From NCBI GenBank assembly GCA_900757715.1, contig CAAEOZ010000116.1:1-17389 (forward strand): a DNA stretch of 17,389 nt. The letters are read 5' to 3'. The DNA is from an uncultured Veillonella sp. GTDB lineage: Bacteria > Bacillota > Negativicutes > Veillonellales > Veillonellaceae. Under the pieces are notes generated by a model, which was not told the origin of the DNA, did no database searches, and saw nothing but the letters and a program-made list of their open reading frames with translations. Positions 1-6,025 of this stretch are shown one piece after another. A program made the translations under genes and the position numbers. Numbering within the stretch: the first letter of the stretch is position 1; every line of letters begins with the position of its first letter.

Positions 1-2
1 AC

Positions 3-8
3 TATACT
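3..8 (+). promoter_or_regulatory. possible -10 element of metY
   Basis: TATACT lies at the very start of the window, about 50 bases before the metY start codon. The matching -35 region would be outside the window, so this is only a hint that metY has its own promoter with a short leader. Confidence 0.25.
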
Positions 9-58
9 AGGTATAAAGAATGAACTTAAAATATAATTAATATAAAGGAGTTATCATA

Positions 59-1330
59 ATGAGTAAGCAATACAGATTTGAAACATTACAATTACATGCC
101 GGACATACGGTGGATCCAACAGGTGCTCGTGCGGTGCCTATTTATCAAACTACATCTTTCGTATTTAAAGATGCTGAGGAAGCAGCAGGTCGTTTTGCAT
201 TGACTAATCCTGGTGGCATTTATTCCCGCCTTGGCAATCCTACAACCGATGTATTGGATGCTCGCGTTGCACAACTTGAAGGTGGCGCAGGCGGTATAGC
301 TGTAGCATCTGGTTCCGCAGCAGTTACGTACTCTATTTTAAATGTAGCAGATGCTGGCGACAATATTGTTGCTGCATCCACATTGTACGGTGGTACTTAT
401 AATTTGTTTACTGCTACATTGCCTCGATTGGGGATTCAAACTAAATTCGTAAATCCCGATCATTTGGAAGAATTTGAAGCAGCTATCGATGAAAAGACTA
501 AAGCCGTTTATATCGAATCTATTGGTAACCCTGGTATTAATCTTATCGATGTACAAGCAGTAGCTGATATTGCACACAAACACAATATCATCTTAATCGT
601 AGACAATACATTTGCATCTCCATATTTGTTCCGTCCATTGGAGCATGGGGCTGACGTTGTTATTCATTCTGCTACTAAATATCTTGGTGGACACGGTACA
701 ACATTGGCTGGCGTAGTTGTAGAATCTGGTAAATTTGATTATAAAGGTTCTGGTAAATATCCTGGCTTCTCTGAAGGGGATGAACACTATAATGGTTTAG
801 TGTATGGTGATCTACCAATTCCATTTACTGTAAAAATCCGTGCCCAATTGCTTCGCGATACAGGTGCATGCATTACACCGCTTGCATCTTGGCAAATCTT
901 GCAAGGGGTTGAAACTTTGTCCTTGCGCGTAGAACGTCATGTTGAAAATACTCGTAAAGTAGTAGATTTCTTAAGCAAACATCCTAAAGTAGCATGGGTA
1001 AACTATCCAGAATTAGCAGATAGCAAATATAAAGCGTTAGCAGATAAATATTTCCCTAAAGGTGTTGGCTCTGTATTCACATTCGGTGTAAAAGGTGGTA
1101 AAGAATCCGGTATTAAGCTAGTTGATTCTTTGGAAATCTTCTCCAATCTTGCCAACGTAGCAGATGCTAAATCTCTTGTTATTCATCCTGCATCTACAAC
1201 TCATGCTCAACTTAATGAAGAGCAACAAAAATCTGCTGGGGTAACACCAGACATGATTCGTTTGTCTATCGGTCTTGAAAATGTAGATGACATCATCGAA
1301 GACTTAGCACAAGCTTTAGATAAAGCTTAA
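59..1330 (+). CDS. metY: O-acetylhomoserine sulfhydrylase (PLP-dependent, Cys/Met metabolism family)
   Basis: A cytoplasmic PLP enzyme that makes homocysteine from O-acetylhomoserine and sulfide, the direct sulfhydrylation route to methionine. The 423 residues match the usual 420-430 of this family. Visible motifs: the N-terminal [20 protein letters not shown] segment, the phosphate-binding VASGSAA near residue 83, [11 protein letters not shown] near 107, the cofactor aspartate in [10 protein letters not shown] near 181, and the Schiff-base lysine K207 in [10 protein letters not shown]. The C-terminal [12 protein letters not shown] and RLSIGLE segments are typical. The start is supported by AAAGGAG eight bases upstream. 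It is monocistronic here, ending at a hairpin-rich 3' region. A related gamma-lyase or cystathionine synthase is possible, but length and the GGHGTT motif favour the sulfhydrylase. Confidence 0.93.
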   Translation: MSKQYRFETLQLHAGHTVDPTGARAVPIYQTTSFVFKDAEEAAGRFALTNPGGIYSRLGNPTTDVLDARVAQLEGGAGGIAVASGSAAVTYSILNVADAGDNIVAASTLYGGTYNLFTATLPRLGIQTKFVNPDHLEEFEAAIDEKTKAVYIESIGNPGINLIDVQAVADIAHKHNIILIVDNTFASPYLFRPLEHGADVVIHSATKYLGGHGTTLAGVVVESGKFDYKGSGKYPGFSEGDEHYNGLVYGDLPIPFTVKIRAQLLRDTGACITPLASWQILQGVETLSLRVERHVENTRKVVDFLSKHPKVAWVNYPELADSKYKALADKYFPKGVGSVFTFGVKGGKESGIKLVDSLEIFSNLANVADAKSLVIHPASTTHAQLNEEQQKSAGVTPDMIRLSIGLENVDDIIEDLAQALDKA

Positions 1331-1344
1331 TCTTTCACACCTTT

Positions 1345-1412
1345 AGTTTGAAAACTATAGATCAAACTTTCAGAACTTACAAATGACATCCTTAAGCTGA
1401 ACTTTGCTTAAG
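1345..1412 (+). other. two stem-loops in the metY 3' region
   Basis: Two perfect 7-bp stems follow the metY stop: 1345-1351 with 1362-1368 (AGTTTGA/TCAAACT), and 1391-1397 with 1406-1412 (CTTAAGC/GCTTAAG). Neither has a U-tract, so they are not terminators themselves. They precede the clear terminator at 1452 and would lie in the metY 3' untranslated region. Confidence 0.5.
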
Positions 1413-1451
1413 AAATAGAACACATAACTATCAAACCTATAAAACTTATAC

Positions 1452-1479
1452 AAAAGACCTCCCGTTGGGAGGTCTTTTT
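1452..1479 (+). terminator. intrinsic terminator of metY
   Basis: A perfect 12-bp stem (1452-1463 with 1467-1478, AAAAGACCTCCC and its complement) closes a GTT loop and ends in TTTTT. The A-run on the left arm means it could also work on the minus strand. Confidence 0.88.
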
Positions 1480-1500
1480 GTTAGTATGTGCTAATTTTAT

Positions 1501-1532
1501 AAGAATAAAAAGTTGTATAGGTGTAATACAAC
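1501..1532 (-). terminator. minus-strand terminator-like hairpin
   Basis: A 7-bp stem (1512-1518 with 1526-1532, GTTGTAT/ATACAAC), read on the minus strand, is followed by TTTTTATTCTT. It would be a second, backup terminator for transcripts coming from the PepSY gene. Confidence 0.5.
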
Positions 1533-1548
1533 CTTGATAGAATGGATA

Positions 1549-1585
1549 TATAAAAAGACCTTGGATTCAATGATCCAAGGTCTTT
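1549..1585 (-). terminator. intrinsic terminator downstream of the PepSY gene
   Basis: A 13-bp perfect stem (1554-1566 with 1573-1585, AAAGACCTTGGAT and its complement) is followed on the minus strand by TTTTTATA. On the plus strand the U-tract is poor, so it mainly serves the minus-strand PepSY transcript. It lies about 225 bases after that gene's stop, leaving a long structured 3' UTR. Confidence 0.75.
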
Positions 1586-1611
1586 AAGGGAGTATAGTGT
1601 GTGTAACGTTT

Positions 1612-1798
1612 GGTCTGTGGTGTGTGCACAGACCGTTTTCCTATTGTGTGAGATAGGATGTTAGGGAACCCGTGGTTAGTGTTACGGGCTCTCTGAGAGT
1701 GTGTTAGAGAGTGTATCCAAAGGATACAGTGTGTATAGTATGTGTGTTATATGTGTAGTGTGTCATCTAAGTGGGTTAGGATAGGGTTTCACTTGATG
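1612..1798 (-). ncRNA. array of six consecutive hairpins, probable structured 3' UTR or small RNA
   Basis: Six stems follow one another: 1612-1619/1627-1634 (8 bp), 1639-1644/1653-1658 (6 bp), 1669-1673/1684-1688 (5 bp), 1689-1694/1706-1711 (6 bp), 1712-1718/1722-1728 (7 bp, AAA loop) and 1764-1773/1790-1798 (9 bp with one bulged base). Loops and spacers are repetitive GTGTGT on the plus strand, so ACACAC on the minus strand. No open reading frame with a ribosome site was seen. Because it lies between the PepSY stop codon and its terminator, it is most simply the 3' UTR of that mRNA, or a small RNA cut from it. Strand and function are inferred. Confidence 0.4.
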
Positions 1799-1809
1799 AA
1801 AGAAAAATC

Positions 1810-2397
1810 TTAGTATTTTGTGTTTTTAACTTTAGCGCTAATAACTTTACCGGATGTAGCGTCTACTTTTACTTCAGCATTTTTACCGCCGCCAGTTGTC
1901 ATATCGAATTCATATACAACTCTGCCGTTTTCACGTTCAACAGTCCAATCCATAGTTTGGAAATCAGAACCAACTTTTTCCATAGCTTTTGTTTCAGCTA
2001 CTTCAGGAATGATGATGTTTTGAACGTTAATTGTTTTAGAAGCTTTGGAGTAACCTTTTACTTCTTTACCAACGATTTGACCAGATGCTTCGTCTACTTT
2101 AATTTCTACTTCACGGTTGCCATAATAACCTTCTACTTCATAGTAAGGATTGTGTTTTGCGTCATAGGAAATAGATTTTATAGTAGCGCCAGGGAATTGT
2201 TGTTGGAATACTGTAATAGCGCCCATATAATCAACAGAATAGTTAGCTTGTGCGGATGGAACAACGCTACCAACACCATTCCAGTTGCTATGGTTGTTGT
2301 AACCATGGTTGCTAGCTGCACCAACTACACCTGCTAATAATACTGTACTAACGCCAAATGCACATAGTACTTTGGATACTTTCTTAACATTTTTCAT
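1810..2397 (-). CDS. secreted protein with two PepSY-like repeats
   Basis: A 195-residue exported protein. The start at 2397 is preceded by AGGAGG at an 8-base spacing; a TTG two codons upstream is a less likely start. The N-terminus is a classic signal peptide: MKNVKKVSK, then a hydrophobic stretch CAFGVSTVLLAGVVGAA. An Asn/Gly/His-rich linker follows (about residues 28-45). Two PepSY-type units come next: residues ~55-115 (ITVFQQQFPGATIKSISYD, EIKVDEASGQIVGKEV) and ~125-193 (AMEKVGSDFQTMDWTVER, EVKVDATSGKVISAKV). The D-x-x-S/T-G-K/Q turn recurs in both. PepSY domains are often secreted or membrane modulators of peptidases or bind ligands at the envelope; the role here is unknown. It is monocistronic, with an unusually long structured 3' region. 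Confidence 0.8.
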   Translation of the reverse strand: MKNVKKVSKVLCAFGVSTVLLAGVVGAASNHGYNNHSNWNGVGSVVPSAQANYSVDYMGAITVFQQQFPGATIKSISYDAKHNPYYEVEGYYGNREVEIKVDEASGQIVGKEVKGYSKASKTINVQNIIIPEVAETKAMEKVGSDFQTMDWTVERENGRVVYEFDMTTGGGKNAEVKVDATSGKVISAKVKNTKY

Positions 2398-2403
2398 AAG
2401 CAA

Positions 2404-2637
2404 TGCCTCCTGATACCAAATTATAATTTTCGTTTAGTTACGATTTTGTGAAAGTAGATTTTACTCAATCTACTTACGTATAATTTAATCTTGTTATATG
2501 AGAATAAGATGAAATTAAATGGTTTTTGTATGAAGATGAGTATATCTTTTAGTTATTATAAACTATTGATAATAACTATTAGCTATAGTCAAAATTAAAA
2601 AGTACAAAAAACATAGTATATATAATATTAGACTATA
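2404..2637. other. AT-rich intergenic DNA, divergent regulatory region
   Basis: No gene is seen between the PepSY start and the bioY promoter. The stretch is very AT-rich and carries several dyads: 2452-2475, and 2551-2558 with 2570-2577. A partial Fur-like match lies at 2567-2581. It should hold the minus-strand PepSY promoter, but I could not choose convincing -35 and -10 boxes. Confidence 0.5.
2452..2475 (-). promoter_or_regulatory. 9-bp inverted repeat upstream of the PepSY gene
   Basis: AAGTAGATT (2452-2460) and AATCTACTT (2467-2475) form a perfect dyad around a 6-base spacer, 55 bases upstream of the PepSY start codon. It could be an operator or a hairpin in the mRNA leader. There is no U-tract, so it is not a terminator. 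Confidence 0.4.
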
Positions 2638-2671
2638 TAGTAAACTAAAAGTCAATCATTATAGTTGACAA
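2638..2671 (+). promoter_or_regulatory. BirA-like operator overlapping the bioY promoter
   Basis: Half-sites TAGTAAACT (2638-2646) and AGTTGACAA (2663-2671) are separated by 16 bases. From memory, the E. coli biotin operator has TTGTAAACC and GGTTTACAA with the same 16-base spacing; each half here matches 7 of 9. The right half covers the -35 box TTGACA, which fits repression by biotinoyl-AMP-bound BirA. The organism's BirA is outside the window, so this is inferred. Confidence 0.45.
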
Positions 2672-2693
2672 TTAAAAATACAAGTGCTTTAAT
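2665..2693 (+). promoter_or_regulatory. bioY promoter (sigma70/sigmaA type)
   Basis: A perfect -35 TTGACA (2665-2670) and a -10 TTTAAT (2688-2693, 5 of 6) are separated by 17 bases. Transcription would begin near 2700, giving a leader of about 90 bases before the bioY start codon. Confidence 0.65.
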
Positions 2694-2791
2694 TTAGATA
2701 GTTAGTAGTTTGTTTTCGTGTTATCTTGGATTTTTATTTTCCATTGATAGCACAAATTCCTGCTTAGGTCTGTTATGAATGGAGGTATACC

Positions 2792-3358
2792 ATGAGCTCT
2801 ACCGTATCAAAACAAACTCACATTACCACCCGTCAGTTAACGATGACAGCACTCTTTGTGGCGCTAATCGCCGTTGGTGCTTTCATACGGGTCCCATTAC
2901 CGAATTGTCCGTTTACATTGCAAATCTTATTTACTACATTAGCGGGCATTGTTTTAGGTAGTCGTTTAGGTGCCGCTAGTGTTGGCATTTATATTGTATT
3001 AGGTCTTGTTGGGGTTCCTATTTTTACGTCCGGTGGTGGTCCTAGTTATATTTTGCAACCTACCTTTGGTTATTTAATTGGCTTTATGGTTGGTGCGTAT
3101 GCAGTAGGACGCATTGCAGAGACAATGGATACATTATCGTTTAAACGTTTGCTAGCTGGATCCATATTAAATCTATTTATTGTATATGGTCTTGGCATGG
3201 TGTACCTATACTTTATTATGAATCTGTATTTAGGTAAGCCTATTGGTGTCGAAGCTGTTATTATTACATGCTTCCTAATCCCCGTTGGTCCAGATATTTT
3301 CTTGTGCGCTGTAGCAGCATCTCTTGGTAAGAGAATTATTAAAGAATTACAGCACTAA
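2792..3358 (+). CDS. bioY: biotin transporter substrate-binding protein BioY (S component of ECF transporter)
   Basis: An integral membrane protein that binds biotin and imports it, alone or with a shared ECF energizing module. At 188 residues it has the usual BioY length. Landmarks: TTRQLTMTALFVALIAVGAFIRVPLP near residues 12-37, CPFTLQILFTTLAGIVLGSRLGA near 39-61, the characteristic GLVGVPIFTSGGGPSYILQPTFGYLIGF at 71-98, and a final hydrophobic segment before LGKRIIKELQH. About six membrane helices are visible. The start has GGAGG six bases upstream. No EcfA or EcfT gene is adjacent, so it either uses a shared module encoded elsewhere or works alone. It is a single-gene unit, with a good promoter, a BirA-like dyad and a terminator. 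Confidence 0.93.
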   Translation: MSSTVSKQTHITTRQLTMTALFVALIAVGAFIRVPLPNCPFTLQILFTTLAGIVLGSRLGAASVGIYIVLGLVGVPIFTSGGGPSYILQPTFGYLIGFMVGAYAVGRIAETMDTLSFKRLLAGSILNLFIVYGLGMVYLYFIMNLYLGKPIGVEAVIITCFLIPVGPDIFLCAVAASLGKRIIKELQH

Positions 3359-3498
3359 TAGAACGTTTTAATAATTATTATAATTATAATAACAAGAATA
3401 AATATAATAACTATTATAAGGCATCAATCTTTTGTAGATTCATATAGACATTGAACTATGAAATATACGTTATTATTTTATTCAACAGAATCATTCCT

Positions 3499-3531
3499 AT
3501 AAAAAACGAGGCGTTAAGCCTCGTTTTTTAT
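3499..3531. terminator. bidirectional terminator between bioY and the TIGR03943-like gene
   Basis: A 14-bp stem (3499-3512 with 3518-3531), whose core is ACGAGGC/GCCTCGT flanked by A6 and T6, closes a GTTAA loop. The symmetric A and T runs let it stop both converging transcripts. Confidence 0.9.
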
Positions 3532-3538
3532 GTAATTC

Positions 3539-4303
3539 TTAAGGGTATACATAGCCTAATATAGGTTCTGCAGATTTGATTTTTGTAATCTCTACATATG
3601 GTTGTTTACGACCGTGGAAGTCTCGCGTAGAAACCTTACCTTCAATCGATACCCATTGTTCATTTTGTAAGCTATCACCATCTGTTTTATAGGCTGTCAT
3701 GCCAATAGGGGCAACGTCAGCAATACAACAAGCCATAGCCATACGAGAAATAGTAAATTCGTTAGATTTTAATGTATTATCTTCGCGGTTTACATAGCCT
3801 GTCATATAAACTGTGTAGTCTTTATATTGATCAACATTAGATCCAACCTTTACAATGGTTTGATAGAAATTATCTGAGTTCAAAACGATTTCTTTTTTGT
3901 CCTTGGAAATCCCTGGCTCTTTACTTTCACTGTTAACGGTGACAACCTCTCCAATAGCATCGTTTGTAAAGTCAAAATTGTTAGTATCATCGTTTACACG
4001 AGCGGCACCATGAACGCCTGTTGATGGTACAAGAACGGGAGGAATGATGAGCAACATAATGGGAATAATAATCGGAACGATAGACTTCCAGTTATGCTTG
4101 TAGTATTTTGAAGGCGCCCAAATGATCGTCGCTAGACCTCCTAAAATAAGGGCAACGCCACTAATACCTAGTAAAAGTTCATAACGTGGTGCAATATAGT
4201 TCAAATAACGACCTGTCATAATGAGGTAAATACAGCAGATACCTAAGGTGAGATACAATAGACCTTTCACGATAGAAAAGCGATCTTTCAGTCCTAATGT
4301 CAT
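3539..4303 (-). CDS. TIGR03943/YcgQ-like membrane protein, putative permease partner subunit
   Basis: A 254-residue protein resembling the TIGR03943 (DUF1980) family, usually encoded beside UPF0718 permeases as YcgQ is beside YcgR in Bacillus subtilis. Three hydrophobic segments are seen (about residues 12-30, 43-61 and 74-92), then a long soluble domain that probably faces outside. That domain has the family's ISRMAMACCIADVAPIGM segment with adjacent cysteines at 192-193, and a C-terminal WVSIEGKVSTRDFHGRKQPYVEITKI stretch. The paired cysteines may bind a metal or form a disulfide, but this is not shown. The start has AAGGAGA upstream with good spacing. It follows the fusion permease after 186 bases in the same direction and has its own Fur-type operator. 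Substrate unknown. Confidence 0.8.
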   Translation of the reverse strand: MTLGLKDRFSIVKGLLYLTLGICCIYLIMTGRYLNYIAPRYELLLGISGVALILGGLATIIWAPSKYYKHNWKSIVPIIIPIMLLIIPPVLVPSTGVHGAARVNDDTNNFDFTNDAIGEVVTVNSESKEPGISKDKKEIVLNSDNFYQTIVKVGSNVDQYKDYTVYMTGYVNREDNTLKSNEFTISRMAMACCIADVAPIGMTAYKTDGDSLQNEQWVSIEGKVSTRDFHGRKQPYVEITKIKSAEPILGYVYP

Positions 4304-4335
4304 GAAATCATCTCCTTTTAATCAATTAAGAACTG

Positions 4336-4350
4336 AGATAATAATTATCT
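4336..4350 (-). promoter_or_regulatory. Fur-family operator (7-1-7 palindrome)
   Basis: AGATAAT-A-ATTATCT is a perfect 7-1-7 palindrome, 33 bases upstream of the TIGR03943-like start codon. It matches the classic Fur box TGATAATNATTATCA at 12 of 14 fixed positions, differing only at the two outermost bases. Fur, Zur or another Fur-family repressor is likely, implying regulation by iron, zinc or another metal. Confidence 0.6.
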
Positions 4351-4364
4351 TAAAATTAAGATAT

Positions 4365-4400
4365 ATTACAGTATAAGATGTAATGATTATACTGAATTAC
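4365..4400 (-). promoter_or_regulatory. cluster of overlapping dyads upstream of the Fur-type box
   Basis: Several inverted repeats interlock here: CAGTATAA/TTATACTG (4369-4376 with 4387-4394), ATTACA/TGTAAT (4365-4370 with 4379-4384) and the small palindrome TAATGATTA (4381-4389). They may be extra operator half-sites or part of the promoter. The DNA is very AT-rich, so chance dyads are possible. Confidence 0.3.
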
Positions 4401-4445
4401 AAATAGTAGCTCGTTAATTTAATGAGTAATTGTGAATTGGAAAGT

Positions 4446-4514
4446 AGTTAAGTAAGAATTTGCTTACTAACTAAGTAAAAATTTGTAAACTAGCTAAGAA
4501 AAAATTTGAATACT
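4446..4514 (-). repeat. three tandem degenerate 23-bp repeats at the end of the permease gene
   Basis: Units 4446-4468, 4469-4491 and 4492-4514 abut exactly. Each contains CTAAG or TTAAG, then AATTTG, and ends in ACT. Units 1 and 2 agree at 17 of 23 positions and units 2 and 3 at 19 of 23. The third unit encodes the last residues of the permease, and the stop codon spans the unit 2/3 junction. Units 1 and 2 therefore look like decayed copies of the gene's tail. An imperfect hairpin (4445-4456 with 4463-4473, one bulged A) lies over unit 1, but it has only a weak U-tract. Confidence 0.55.
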
Positions 4515-6025
4515 AATGCTGCTATGTAGGACATAACGGCAATTGTTATACTTAATCGTATGATAAATGAGGCAAGCATATATTGTTTTAATATATATAC
4601 ATTTTTGATATCTAGCATCGGACCCAAGATGAGGAAGCCCATTACGGAGCTAATAGGAAATAAAGTGCTCAAGGATTTACCGATGATAGCATCTGATGTA
4701 GAGCAGACTGAGAAGAAGAATGCTAACATCAGCAAAATTGGAATGGCCGTAAATTCTGGCAAGGTTAATCCTGCATTGAGAAGCCAAGGTTTGCCATACA
4801 CTTGAACTATAGATAGTACAGTTGCTGCCATGGAGAAATAGAATAAGAGTTGAGAAAACTCTTGTTCCATATGGATTAACAATCTTTTTTTATCAATATA
4901 TTTAGTTTTAGTTGTTTCTAAAACGATTTCTTCGTAGCTAAGACTCTGTGGTGCTCTTGCTTTGAATATAGATGTGGCTGGAGGCCAGAATCGGAATGAT
5001 AGGGCTACTAACAAGGCCACAACTAGTCCTAAAACGATACGCCATACGGAGAGCATAGGATTGTCTGGAAATGCATACCAAGTAGAAAGAATGGTGATAG
5101 GGTTTATAATCGGACTAGCGAGCATAAATAAAAGGGCTACCGATAAAGGGATACCTCTGTCTATTAGTGCCTTGAATAAGGGGATGATAGCACAGTCACA
5201 AATTGGCAAGGCAAAGCCACTGACCATAGCAGCCCCATAACTTTTCCAAGAATGGTCGCCTAACAGTTTTAGTAGCACTCGTTGTGGTACGAAATAGCGA
5301 ATAATCGTTGAGCCTACCGTGCCTAGCAATAGGAATGGGATGGCTTCGATGATGAGACCCGTGATTATAGCGAAGCATTGGTGGATAGAATAGGGGATGT
5401 CATGGCGAAAAGCTGTGACCAACAGTATATAAGTTGTAACACCAATAACTAATAGATTGGGAATGAGTCCCCATGTAGAATTTCGGCACAGCTGCTCCAC
5501 TTTTTCAGGGGTGGGAGTAGTTACAATTTTAGATTCTCCGTTGTAGGTGCGCAATAAAGCGTGATGTGTATCGGATTCTGTGATGATACAATCTGCGCTG
5601 TATAATTGACTCATTACGTCATTACCTAAGCTAGGGAGTATGGTTGAAACAAATTGATCGGTACAAATATATAACACCTTTTCTATTTGTACCAGGTGGC
5701 TTAATATATCGCTATATAGTAAGGCTTCTAGTTGATGAAAGCTTACCATGCCATTCCACTCAATCCATAGCTCTTTTGGCTGTAGTCGTTTTAAATAATC
5801 CGCAATTTTACAGGCTATCAACTCGTAAGACTTGATATCGCTAGGAATGATGGCACTGAGTTCATCCGCATTGAGTTGTAAGGGCTCTTTGATAAGAGGC
5901 TCACTGCCTTCTTCGGCGCTGATTATTGCGGTACCGCCTAGCTTTTTTCGGTATTGTAATTGTTTGTTTATGAACGTGCTTTTACCGGATCCAATAAACC
6001 CTGTAACGATATAAACAGGAATCAT
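4490..6025 (-). CDS. fusion of a CobW-like P-loop GTPase domain to a UPF0718/YraQ-type permease
   Basis: A 511-residue two-part protein. Residues 1 to ~185 form a P-loop domain: MIPVYIVTGFIGSGKSTFIN carries a Walker A motif GFIGSGKST (9-17), followed by LWIEWNG near 86 and CTDQF near 121. It lacks the metal-binding CxCC motif of CobW. Residues ~187-511 are a permease with about eight membrane helices. It keeps the family cysteine signature GFALPICDCAIIPLFKAL (cysteines 276, 278), then MLASPIINPITILSTWYAF, and in the second half SVCSTSDAIIG (cysteine 441). I chose the ATG at 6025, which overlaps the cobW stop as ATGA and implies translational coupling; a GTG at 6034 is possible. These permeases are thought to export or import metals or small anions; the substrate is unknown. 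The fusion may gate transport by GTP. Confidence 0.8.
   Translation of the reverse strand: MIPVYIVTGFIGSGKSTFINKQLQYRKKLGGTAIISAEEGSEPLIKEPLQLNADELSAIIPSDIKSYELIACKIADYLKRLQPKELWIEWNGMVSFHQLEALLYSDILSHLVQIEKVLYICTDQFVSTILPSLGNDVMSQLYSADCIITESDTHHALLRTYNGESKIVTTPTPEKVEQLCRNSTWGLIPNLLVIGVTTYILLVTAFRHDIPYSIHQCFAIITGLIIEAIPFLLLGTVGSTIIRYFVPQRVLLKLLGDHSWKSYGAAMVSGFALPICDCAIIPLFKALIDRGIPLSVALLFMLASPIINPITILSTWYAFPDNPMLSVWRIVLGLVVALLVALSFRFWPPATSIFKARAPQSLSYEEIVLETTKTKYIDKKRLLIHMEQEFSQLLFYFSMAATVLSIVQVYGKPWLLNAGLTLPEFTAIPILLMLAFFFSVCSTSDAIIGKSLSTLFPISSVMGFLILGPMLDIKNVYILKQYMLASFIIRLSITIAVMSYIAALVFKFFLS

Noticed and set aside
1957..2337. Plus-strand open frame of 126 codons opposite the PepSY gene.
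   Set aside because: It is the shadow of a gene with a signal peptide and strong ribosome site; it has no ribosome site of its own and a non-protein-like composition.
3375..3392. An 18-bp perfect palindrome of only A and T after bioY.
   Set aside because: It sits in a low-complexity AT run with no U-tract or gene start nearby; chance dyads are common in such DNA.
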